Origin: Pratylenchus scribneri
Taxonomy: Eukaryota > Nematoda > Chromadorea > Rhabditida > Pratylenchidae
Assembly: GCA_030063045.1 (NCBI GenBank)
Contig: JAQSEB010000042.1
Coordinates: 372,001 to 436,000, forward strand
Length of the DNA: 64,000 nucleotides
Direction of reading: 5' to 3'
Below are positions 35,601 to 46,346 of the stretch, one piece after another. Under the pieces are notes generated by a model. It saw nothing but the letters and a program-made list of their open reading frames with translations. It ran no database searches and was not told the origin of the DNA. Every line of letters starts with the position of its first letter. Positions within the stretch are counted from its first letter, which is position 1. The translations under genes and the position numbers were made by a program.

Positions 35601-38125
35601 TGATTTTAATAATTCCGCCTGTTCTGATTTTAATAATTCCGCATGTTCTGATTTTAATAATTCCGCCTGTTCTGATTTTAATAATTCCGCCTGTTCTGAT
35701 TTTAATAATTCCGCATGTTCTGATTTTAATAATTCCGCATGTTCTGATTTTAATAATTCCGCCTGTTCTGATTTTAATAATTCCGCATGTTCTGATTTTA
35801 ATAATTCCGCCTGTTCTGATTTTAATAATTCCGCCTGTTCTGATTTTAATAATTCCGCCTGTTCTGATTTTAATAATTCCGCCTGTTCTGATTTTAATAA
35901 TTCCGCCTGTTCTGATTTTAATAATTCCGCCTGTTCTGATTTTAATAATTCCGCATGTTCTGATTTTAATAATTCCGCCTGTTCTGATTTTAATAATTCC
36001 GCCTGTTCTGATTTTAATAATTCCGCCTGTTCTGATTTTAATAATTCCGCCTGTTCTGATTTTAATAATTCCGCCTGTTCTGATTTTAATAATTCCGCAT
36101 GTTCTGATTTTAATAATTCCGCATGTTCTGATTTTAATAATTCCGCCTGTTCTGATTTTAATAATTCCGCATGTTCTGATTTTAATAATTCCGCCTGTTC
36201 TGATTTTAATAATTCCGCCTGTTCTGATTTTAATAATTCCGCCTGTTCTGATTTTAATAATTCCGCCTATTCTGATTGAAATAATTCCGCCTGTTCTGAT
36301 TTTAATAATTCCGCCTGTTCTGATTTTATTAATTCCGCCTGTTCTGATTTTAATAATTCCGCCTGTTCTGATTTTAATAATTCCGCCTGTTCTGATTTTA
36401 ATAATTCCGCCTGTTCTGATTTTAATAATTCCGCCTGTTCTGATTTTAATAATTCCGCCTGTTCTGATTTTAATAATTCCGCATGTTCTGATTTTAATAA
36501 TTCCGCCTGTTCTGATTTTAATAATTCCGCCTGTTCTGATTTTAATAATTCCGCCTGTTCTGATTTTAATAATTCCGCCTGTTCTGATTTTAATAATTCC
36601 GCATGTTCTGATTTTAATAATTCCGCCTGTTCTAATTTTAATAATTCCGCCTGTTCTGATTTTAATAATTCCGCCTGTTCTGATTTTAATACCCTTTTTT
36701 TAAGTATTTCTATGGTTAATTTTTTTATTTTAGGTTAATTAATTCATATTGTTAAGAATATTCTCAAAAAACAATACTATTAATACCTTAATTACCGTTT
36801 GTGTGGTCTATTCCTATTATTATTATTATTAATGAATAATTTTATTTTATCCATTATTTTCAGTTAGGCTTAATCCAATTGGCCGAATTTTGTCCCCAAT
36901 TAGAACATTTGGATTTCAATGCAAGTTATGCCGCCGGATGGGGTGAAGATGCACCATTGCGGGAATTAGAGGGGCTTTATGCGTTCCATCGACTTTCCTC
37001 ACTTGCTATTGCAATTGAATTAAGACATTTTGAGGATTTTGATAAGGTTTTTGGATTTTTTATTTTTTTTGTAATTAAATATTTTCAGTTAAAATGCACA
37101 ACTGGTGAATTTGCAGATCATGTTTTAATGGAAATAATCATAAAATTGGACCAAATTCATCCGCTTCGGGTTTAAATTAATGAAAATTCCTATTTAATCC
37201 TAATTTTCAGAGTTTGGATTTTAAAGCCGCTTGTCGCAATCGTTGTTATTACCCAAATTTTCGTGAGGAATTCGTTTTGGAAATGTTGGAAAAATTGAGC
37301 GTAAATTTTAAATAAAAATTTATAAAAATAAAATTTAAATTATTTTTAGAATTTGGAAACATTTTCATGCGCAATTGAGCCACATATTTGCTATTTTTGG
37401 TAAATAAATTCAAAAATTAATTTCATTTATTTTTAAGCCTACCATTTAATTTTCCAATAAATCCATTCCATCCGGAAAATACTTGTTGGAGAAATAGAAA
37501 TGAACCTTTTCGAATTGATTTGGATGAATTCTTTTCAAAATTGCAAAATATTTTGGATGAACAACAAATGGAAAGAGGAGGAATAAAACGAAGAAAAACA
37601 TTTAAATTCACGGTAATTAATTAATTAAATTATAATAATTTTAAAAATGAAATAATAATAATTTACCCATAAAAAGTGAATTAAATCAAAAACATTTTTA
37701 AGGAAAATCAGCACTTTTTATGAATTTGGCCATTAGCTTAGATTTAGACCTAGACCGTGATTTTGAATGACCACCTTTTATGGCCTCAAAAAAAACTATT
37801 TTTTTAAACAAAAATGTTGATTAAATTTAGCTAAATTAAACTTCCTTCAAAATTTCAGTTGTTGGAATATCAAAGTCATGGGGTACCTAAAAGTAGAATA
37901 ACGGCAAAATGGAATCCAAATGCAAGGAAAATTACGTGGAAAATTGTTCCAGTTATTCGAAATTTTGATTATCAAATATATCCGGCATATTCCATTGTTT
38001 TGGATGAATTGCTTGATAAAGTCATTGACCAGAGAATAAGGTAAGGTGGAATAATAAATATTTTGGCCAAATATATATTTATTTTCCCATTTATTAGGCG
38101 ATTTTTCTTTGAATTAATTCAATGA
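32691..38125 (+). CDS. F-box protein with leucine-rich-type C-terminal region
   Basis: Twelve exons with consistent phases: 32691-32741, 32788-32949, 33004-33318, 33429-33706, 33752-33857, 36864-37046, 37089-37169, 37211-37300, 37350-37399, 37438-37612, 37859-38040, 38098-38125. The N-terminus is an F-box (LPSEILIRIFHLLSF, then RLERVCRIWRQMAL at about residues 13-50), which would bind Skp1 in an SCF ubiquitin ligase. The rest has recurring LEELHF, LVHLRIEDG, LISLSLN, LECLRING, LEHLDFNAS segments like irregular leucine-rich repeats, the usual substrate-binding part. Length is about 540 residues. Nematodes have large, fast-evolving F-box families. Intron 5 is expanded to 3 kb by a minisatellite. 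AATAAA follows about 75 bases after the stop. Confidence 0.78.
33905..36691. repeat. 24-bp minisatellite filling F-box gene intron 5
   Basis: About 116 tandem copies of ATTCCGCCTGTTCTGATTTT+AATA. Nearly all variation is one position (GCCTG or GCATG). A distinctive variant (GCCTATTCTGATTGAAAT) recurs at 33,985, 34,633 and 36,265, that is 27 and 68 whole units apart. The array shows essentially no indels over 2.8 kb, so it is very young or strongly homogenised. Confidence 0.96.
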
Positions 38126-38677
38126 AGAAAAACAATATGGAAGAAAGAAGAAACTGTTATATTTGCTTATGAAATGCCTTTTCATATGAATTAAAATAAA
38201 GGATTTTTCAATTCAAATATTAAATAATATTTATTAAAATTTTAAATAGTTAAATTTTAAATAGTTATATCAAAAATGAATATTTTATATGAATTTATGG
38301 CCAAATAATAGTTTCCCTGGAAAAGAGTCGGCCCATAAAAACACATAGCCTTTGGAATTTTCCCTATCAAGATTATCATTCAATTTCTGAATGGTTTAGA
38401 GTCATTAGATTGGAGTCAACTAATTTCCGGACTAATTTAATTTTCTTTAAATTTTCTTAAAAATTTATTAAATACATTTTTGCCGATTTTTTCAATATTT
38501 TAATTTTTTAATCAATCATATAATATTGGATAATTCATTTAATTATTCATAAATAAAATAAATTTAATATTCAATTGAAAATAAATCTTTAAAGAAAATA
38601 AAGTTAAATTTACCATCAATTTTATATTTTTCAATTAAAACAACAAAATAAAATAACAACCGAATAAATAAAAATCT
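38126..38677. other. convergent intergenic region
   Basis: The F-box gene (+) and PUR-like copy 1 (-) end towards each other here. AATAAA-like signals serve both (near 38,200 on + and several TTTATT on the minus side). No other feature seen. Confidence 0.4.
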
Positions 38678-41600
38678 CTATCTATTTTTTTCATTTCCAT
38701 TTGATTTATCATAATCTTCTAATATTTCGGCCATTTTATCCTTCAACCAAATGAATATGTCAAATGGAATTGGTCCATAAAGAATCTTTGGTTTATGTGG
38801 CCTTTCAGAATTTATTTTTCCCATAGTTTCGAATCGAAAATGTAGTTTCTGGTTTTTGTTTTTGTGAATTTCCAATTTGTAGTCATAATTAAAGCCACTG
38901 ACAATTTGTTGGCAAAGCATCGATGACTTAAATGGATTGGATTAAAATTTTAATTTAAAATAAAATGACAATCAATTTGTTATCATCCAATAATTCAGCT
39001 TTTTTAATATCTTTATTATTGGTTTTAATAGCCATTTCTAAAAGTTATAATTTTGTCATAAAAATTTATCCTTGGCTTTTGCTTTTTCATGGTAAATATT
39101 GACAATATTTCGCTTATCAAAATTTTAAAATTCCGATTCAAATAAAGAAGTCCTAGAAAAATGAAAATATCATTTTTCAATTGTGATTCGACAAATTTAT
39201 GGGATCAAATGATATCTTATATGAAATAATTTTTTCGCATTTCGGTGCTCACCTTATTCTCTCCATTTAAAAAAGCAGTGCGCTTTTCCTTCAACTCAAT
39301 GGACATTGTTCGCATTGCATCAAGCAGGCAAAATGCATCCTCTGGTATCAAAATTTTTGGAAAATTGAGGAAATGAGGAACGCCGTCTTTTCCAATATAT
39401 CTCTGCGGAAAATTATTTTTATTTCGAAATAATTTTATCAACTTTTTAATTAAGATTTAGAGATTTGGATTATAAGATTCAATTTTTTCTCATTCCATTC
39501 CAATGCACATTAATTTCCATGCTTAATTTCTTTAACCAAAATGGCACACCTGCACAATCAAGATAAATTTTTTGCCACTTTTGCCTTGTTGATGTTTAAT
39601 TTGGATTTGTCTGTCCTGCGGTTCAATGTCCATCATATAGTCCTTTGATTCATAACGAATTAATCTTTCATGCATTCCATTATTGGCTTCTTCTTTGCAA
39701 GCAATTGGCATTTTTGCATCAACTGAAATGAATTATGGATTTTTGTATGTTCACATTTACAATACCATTTTCATCAAATTCAAATTGTTCGACACGGTGT
39801 GTATTTTGTTCTTGTTGATTTGAAGAACTGAAAAAACGATTAATTTAATTAGATGAATGGTTAATTTTATATTTATGATGATAATTGTCTATTAAATGAA
39901 TTTTGATATTTGGTTGTGCATTTTACGTATAAATATTTGGGACAACTTTATAATCATTAAAGGTGCCAATATGTTATTATTTAAAAGTTTTTATTTACCT
40001 TTTCAATAATTCGACCATTTTCTCCTTCAACCAATTGAATACATTCATTGGAATTGGCCCATATAATTTCCTTGGTTCATGCAATGGGTCGGCTTTTGTT
40101 TTTGTTGTTAAGAGGTTAAAGTCCAATTGTTTTGTTAGCGGTGAAATTTGGATTTCTAATTGGTAATCATAATGAATGCCACTCACTCTTTGTTGACAAA
40201 TCACCAATTTATTTATATTTCTTTGATCCTATTCAATAAAAAAATGTTCATTATAATTTTTTGATCTAAAAATCCAATTTTGAATCAATTTTATTAAAAT
40301 CTTAATCCTCATTAAATTTATTTCATAAAGTATGGGATGGAAATTTCTAGCTCGATTAGTTAAATGATGAAAATAGGAGAACATTTAATTGAAAAACAAT
40401 CGGACTTACCCTTTTCGCAAGGATCTCATCCGAAATTTGAAGGGCGGCGCATTTTTTATCTGAATCATTTGACAGTTTGTACATTGCATCGAGTAAGTGA
40501 TAAGCTATTTTCACTGGAATAGGTGGAAAATAAACAAAATAACTTTTGTCTTCTGCAATATTCAATGATTCCAATTGCTTGTCGAATTCCTGGAAATTAA
40601 TTTGATTTTTCATATCAAATCGATTAATTGAGGATGATGCAGAAAACCAAGTAAATCGAAAACACATTTACAATCGAAAACACATTTACAATCGAAAACA
40701 CATTTACAATAGAAAACACATTTACAATCGAAAACACATTTACAATCAAAAACACATTTACAATAGAAAACACATTTACAATCGAAAACACATTTACAAT
40801 CGAAAACACATTTACAATCGAAAACACATTTACAATCGAAAACACATTTACAATCGAAAACACATTTACAATAGAAAACACATTTACAATCGAAAACACA
40901 TTTACAATTGAAAACACTTTTACAATCAAAAACACATTTACAATAGAAAACACATTTACAATCAAAAATACATTTACAATCAAAACACATTTACAATCAA
41001 AAACACAATTACAATCAAAAACACAATTACAATCAAAAACACAATTACAATCGAAAACACATTTACAATCAAAAATACATTATCTCATCACTGTTCATTT
41101 TTAATAAAATAATTTCTGTAAAGAACACACCTGCACAATTTGAATGAATTCCTGGCCCCATTTATTTCGTTGTAACCGAATTATCATTTTCCTATCCTGC
41201 TTTCCAATAATGGTATTGACATAAACACTAAAGTCAAATGTTTCTTGTCGCAAAATTTCCCATTTTTCTTTGTCTTTATTAACCCCGTAGGCATTTGACA
41301 TATCATTTATAGTTTCTTAAATAATTAAACTAATTTGAAAATAAATCAGCATTAAAAATACCCTCTTTTTCCAACACCCATTTTGGGAGCGGTGAAGGAG
41401 TAGGTCCAATTTCCTCGGTCTCATCAAATTCCTTCAGCATTTTGGCTATTCGATCGCGCAGTAAAGGAATCAATCGAATTGGCACGAAAAATTCCTTTGA
41501 TTGATGATTTGGATTTATACCAGTTGTGATTGATTCTATTATAAATTGCAAATCGCCATTTTTCTTTGGATTTGGACGAATTCCTAATTTGTAATTATAG

Positions 41601-43990
41601 ACCAGACCTTCTCTATCTCTAACGAATATGGCACAATTTGGAGGCTGAAAGTTTAAATAGCCAATATCAAGAGAAATGGGTATTCTAATTAGTTTGCGAA
41701 CCTTTTCTTGATCAATAAGTTTGCTCATCAATTCATCCATCGCTCTGACCATTGAATATGCATCTTGGGGTACAAAAATACGTGCGAATTTGTGAGTGAT
41801 GAAATGCAACTATATTTTTTTTATTTAATAACTTTTTATTTGTTATACCCATTTGTACAAATAGATCGATTTTCTTTTATTTTTTGACTGATGCATTTCA
41901 ATGAACACAAACATTGTATTGCGTTCGCCCTCATAATAATCAATATATGGCAATTTTTCGAAATGCAGTATTTCTTTTTCTAGATAATTGAATCTGGAAC
42001 AATATATTATATTTGTAGTAATTTTATAATTTTTTAAATTTATATGTAGATATATTTTAATTATTAATAACTGGTAACTGCACCCAGTAGATTTGCTAAT
42101 TATTAAAAATTTAAAAAAAAAATACTCTAAATTTGATGTGGGTTCTGCTCCTTGGTTCTCATCAGCAGTTGTATTAAATGACTGGCCAAATTTATTGGAT
42201 GCATTAGAAGAGACCAACTGTAAAATAATATAAATTGAATTTGATTTAAAATTCAACCAATATTTCAGCCATTTGTTCCCGCAACCAATGGAATACTTCG
42301 ATCGGGACTGGGCCATATAATTTAATCGGTACATGCATTTGGAATTTGTCGGTATTGAGTAATGTTTGCCATCTAAAATCCAGTTGATTATTTGGGCTTG
42401 AATGAATTTCCAATTTGTAGTCAAATTTAAGGCCTTCAATCAATTGATAGCAAATAATTGACGACTAAAATTGTGATTTTTCATTTATTTAATTGTCTTG
42501 AATACTTTATTATTCTGGCCAATTTGTGGCAAGTCATTGGAAATTATTTCCATTGCGCACAGCAAGGGTTTGGCATCTTGGATTGGAATATTTGCAAAAT
42601 GAAAGTATAGGTTTTTGACATTCCCAATATCCATTCGTTTATTAAATGCCTAAAATTTTATTTATTTTTTTATTTATGTTTAATAGTAATGGCTAACCTG
42701 TGAAATTGCAATGTATTCTTTCCCACTTGCCCCTCGCCTATATTCAATTAGTATTTTTCTATCCCGCGGTTTATCTTCAACTTTATAGTCCAATGTGTCG
42801 CGATAAAGGTCTGCTTGTCGTAATTTATTGACATTTTCGGCAGTTTTATTTTTATCTGAGTGGAACGGACAATATTTTAATGATTATATGATGAAATTTT
42901 GTTATTTTTGAGTTGTAATATAAGTTTTTTACTAATTGTAATAATTAAATTGAGCAACCATCTTCAGTAATCCATTTTGGGAGTGGTGTTGGTGGCAGTC
43001 CAATTATCTCGGTCCCATCAAATTCCACAAGCAATTTAGCCATTCGATCGCGTATCAAAGGAAGCAATCGAATTGGGAAGATTCTAAGCACTTTCTTTTG
43101 TGTTTGCTTTCCAATTGATTCCATTGTAAATTTCAAATGGCCATTTTTGTTTGGATTGATATTTAATTTGTAATCGTAATAAAGACCATTATTTATGAAT
43201 TCTTCGCAAGTTGGATGCTATTAAAATATTATTATTTTAGAAGATTTATGCAAAATATAAACGTTGTTTTCATGTTCGGCAAGTTTATTCATCAATGAAT
43301 CCATCGCCTCAATCAACAAATATGCTTCTTTAATTGCAATGTTCGGAAGAGAATAATTGTTGAAGGGAATCTTATTATAATTAATTAAAAAAAAATTTAA
43401 AAATAAATAAGTATACTTTATGGCAGAGGCGAATCCATTTGTCCCCATTCTTCTTGTTATGCCGAATTTTGATTTCTAAAATATTTATTTTCCTTCCCAT
43501 TAGATAATCCTTTGTTTCAATTCCCAATGTGATAGGTTTTTCGGAATGTTCTTTTCTTGTGCTGAATTAAGGATTTATTCAATATTTTAAAAATTTTGAA
43601 TTTTGTGAATTTATACCTAAATTTTGCTATCGAAAAATTCCATTTTGCTTCCTGCTTAAGCAATTCATCATTAAGTGGTGTTTGGCTCAATCGACGGAAT
43701 GTTGAAAAAGTGGAAGAATAATCCAACTGAAAAAGACATGAAGAAAAGAATCATTTTAGGAATTTTATTTAAATCCGATCATAAATAATATATAATTTTA
43801 ATATTTAAATATAAACCTGTTGCTCCCGTTGAATTTGTAAATTTGTTGTTTTGCCATTTTCTTGTAAAAATTTGCAAAATGAACGGCATGAATTGTTGTT
43901 AAGAATTGACGAGCAATGGAATCGATGAAAATTGCAAAGTTTAAAATTGTGCACATTGTAAATATAAAAAATGCGGGCCAATATCCTCAT
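38678..43990 (-). CDS. tandem multi-PUR-like repeat protein, copy 1 (full length, ~1,050 aa)
   Basis: The complete version of a three-copy family; about 19 exons with joining phases, start ATG at 43990, stop at 38678. Exon 1 (MRILARIFYIYNVHN...) is Arg/Lys/His-rich with no acid for over 40 residues, resembling a mitochondrial presequence. Then come five a/b pairs. Each a unit has a beta half (for example KMIIRLQRNKWGQEFIQIVQ) and, after an intron, a helix half (FPPIPVKIAYHLLDAM). Each b unit is one exon (YDYKLEI...LDF..., then YGPIPMNVFNWLKEKMVELL). The patterns K-x-x-I-x-L-x-x-N-x-x-G-x-x-F-I-x-I-x-Q and P-I-x-x-x-x-x-F-x-x-x-L resemble PUR repeats (PurA-type single-stranded nucleic-acid binding, working in pairs). 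PC4/Whirly-type folds are the alternative. Function unknown. Confidence 0.72.
40654..41082. repeat. 18-bp minisatellite in intron 13 of PUR-like copy 1
   Basis: About 24 units of AAAACACATTTACAATCG (variants with A or T before GAAAAC). The same unit and the same intron as in PUR-like copy 2, so the repeat predates the gene duplication. Upstream and downstream exons (13 at 41,129-41,310 and 14 at 40,410-40,590) are intact. Confidence 0.94.
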
Positions 43991-44261
43991 TGCATCAATA
44001 TAAATTTGAAATAATTAATTAAACTAAATTGGTATGCTGAAATTGATTTAAATAAAATTAAAGGAATAAAAATTAAAATTCGCAGATTAAATATTTAAGT
44101 ATGATTTAATTTAATAGGTTTCAATTTCAAAGCTTTAAGAATGGAGCGGAGCGGGAAGTCAAAAATTCTATGATTTTTATGTTTTATTAGAGATTTATGG
44201 CCTATTTATATTTATTTAGGTACCTAATATCTAAATTTATTGAATGGGTTACAAAGCGCCA

Positions 44262-45236
44262 GCAGGAGAAAAACATTTTGCGAACATTTTCCGGAAAGGG
44301 AAAAACATTATTTGGCGAACATTTTCCGGAAAGAGAAAAACATTGTTTGGCGAACATTTTCCGAAAAGGGAAAAAACATTTTGGCGAACATTTTCCGGAA
44401 AGAGAAAAACATTGTTTGGCGAACATTTTCCGGAAAGAGAAAAACATTGTTTGGCGAACATTTTCCGGAAAGGGAAAAAACATTTTGGCGAACATTTTCC
44501 GGAAAGGGAAAAACATTATTTGGCGAACATTTTCCGGAAAGAGAAAAACATTGTTTGGCGAACATTTTCCGAAAAGGGAAAAAACATTTTGGCGAACATT
44601 TTCCGGAAAGAGAAAAACATTGTTTGGCGAACATTTTCCGGAAAGAGAAAAACATTGTTTGGCGAACATTTTCCGGAAAGAGAAAAACATTGTTTGGCGA
44701 ACATTTTCCGGAAAAGAAAAAACATTTTGGCGAACATTTTCCGGAAAGAATAAAAAACATTTTGGCGAACATTTTCCGGAAAGGGAAAAACATTGTTTGG
44801 CGAACATTTTCCGGAAAGGGAAAAAACATTTTGGCGAACATTTTCCGGAAAGAGAAAAACATTGTTTGGCGAACATTTTCCGGAAAGAGAAAAACATTGT
44901 TTGGCGAACATTTTCCGGAAAGAGAAAAACATTGTTTGGCGAACATTTTCCGGAAAAGGAAAAACATTTTTTGGCGAACATTTTCCGGAAAGGGCAAAAA
45001 CATTTTGGCGAACATTTTCCGGAAAGGGAAAAAAAATTTTGGCGAACATTTTCCGGAAAGAAAAAAACACATTTTGGGGAACATTTTCCGGAAAGAAAAA
45101 AACACATTTTGGCGAACATTTTCCGGAAAAGGAAAAGCATTTTTTGGCGAACATTTTCCGGAAAGGGCAAAAACATTTTGGCGAACATTTTCCGGAAAGG
45201 GAAAAAAACATTTTTCGAACATTTTCCGGAAAGAGT
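44262..45236. repeat. 34/35-bp minisatellite open in several frames on both strands
   Basis: About 28 units built on GGCGAACATTTTCCGGAAAG followed by AGAAAAACATTGTTT or GGAAAAAACATTTT, so 35- and 34-bp forms alternate irregularly. Because no unit form contains a stop in most frames, long frames arise on both strands (about 360 codons on each), with recurring FPEREKHCLANIFRK / GKCSPKCFFPFRKM-type peptides. The length change shifts the frame between units, the coding potential is equal on both strands, and no splice or start context fits. I read it as non-coding minisatellite upstream of PUR-like copy 1. Confidence 0.92.
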
Positions 45237-45459
45237 AAAATATTTAATTGAAATAAACATTTCTTGTACACTGAATTGATTTGAAGGTTTATCCAAAAAT
45301 ATTTTTAATATATGAAAGATCGTGTGAAATTTAAGAGTTTAGAAAAGTTTGAAAAATTGGAACAGGTTATAAAATGATCGATCATCGTTTGTGAATGTGT
45401 TAATTTAATGTTATTCATATTCTTATTTTATTCATTTTCTTCTCTTCTTTTTATCATCT
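45237..45459. other. AT-rich spacer
   Basis: Short AT-rich stretch between the minisatellite and the 3' end of the minus-strand gene at 45460. Nothing recognised. Confidence 0.4.
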
Positions 45460-46119
45460 TTAGTTTTGGCCCATTTTCGATGTGGATGGTGAATTGGAAC
45501 GGAATGATGGTGTTGAATTGGCCAACATTTGTTGATTGCGTCGTTGTCGGCTCATTCCAAATCCTCCGACCAATTGTGATGGTTGCGAATTGTCCGAACC
45601 TGTAAGAAATAAAACAATAATATAAAATTAGTATTATGTATTATCCATTGAAGTCAGTGGTTTTATAACTCAATTTTATGCAAAAAATTAGAATTTTCTT
45701 AAGACCGAAAAATGGTCAAAAATTCTTTTTAACCTTTGATTCTTACTAACTTCTGCCTAAAGCAACCTATGCTAAAACTTTGTCGAGCAAATGGCCTCAA
45801 AAATTGTGATTTTTAAAACAAATGTTCGAGTAAATTTCCCTATATAATTCCCAATTTCTATCCAATGAATTCCCATTATTTCCTCACTTTTGTTGGCTTC
45901 ATTTTGTGCTGATCCTTCAGCGGAAGTTGAATTAGGCTGAACATTTTGCTGACCATTGATGATGTTACCATTTAAGCTGGTCATTGAAGTGCCATTAATT
46001 GGAGTCGATGATCGACTAGACTTTACAGAGCCAAAAATGTTTCCAACAGCCGAAATTGGTGGAGGACGCGAACTGGCGGCAGTGGTGGTGGAAATGGGCG
46101 TAAATGAACGATGATCGGG
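45460..46119 (-). CDS. 3' exons of an unrecognised Ser/Asn/Gln-rich protein (partial)
   Basis: Two exons, 45888-46119 and 45460-45599, join in phase (donor AAAA-GTGAGG, acceptor TTCTTACAG) to give a 123-residue C-terminus. It is rich in Ser, Thr, Asn, Gln and Pro (RPPPISAVGNIFGSVKSSRS, ..., QPSQLVGGFGMSRQRRNQQM, ...SKMGQN stop), looks disordered, and carries one basic RQRR patch. The 5' part was not found; the acceptor at 46,120 needs upstream exons that may lie beyond the next minus-strand gene or be lost. It could also be the alternative 3' end of that gene. The plus strand across these exons has stops. Confidence 0.55.
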
Positions 46120-46346
46120 CTTAAAAATATATAAAAATCAGTTCAATCTATATAAAAAATCACGACTAACCAAAATACCTATACCAAAAAATCTTTAGAA
46201 GAAAAATTTGTTAATTTCCCCTCTTTTCCCTATGCTTCCACACAATTGAGCCCTATCCGTAACCTAAAAGCCTGAACCTAATTTTCTCTGCAGAGATTAT
46301 GAAGATTTTGGATGTAGAGATTTTTGGTTGACCCTGACAAAATGCC
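46120..46346. other. spacer between two minus-strand genes
   Basis: No open frame; the minus strand contains CTCTGCAG and TTTTGTCAG acceptor-like sites that could serve either gene. Confidence 0.3.

Noticed and set aside
40610..40990. Cys-rich CKCVFDCK repeat frame on the minus strand
   Set aside because: Translation of the 18-bp intronic minisatellite; no start or splice evidence.
44197..45296. Long frames on both strands (about 360 codons each) as repetitive proteins
   Set aside because: They result from a stop-free 34/35-bp minisatellite, are equally open on both strands, and lack splice or start context.
45408..45605. Plus-strand hydrophobic 65-codon frame
   Set aside because: The minus strand of the same DNA is a proper terminal exon with matching acceptor and phase.
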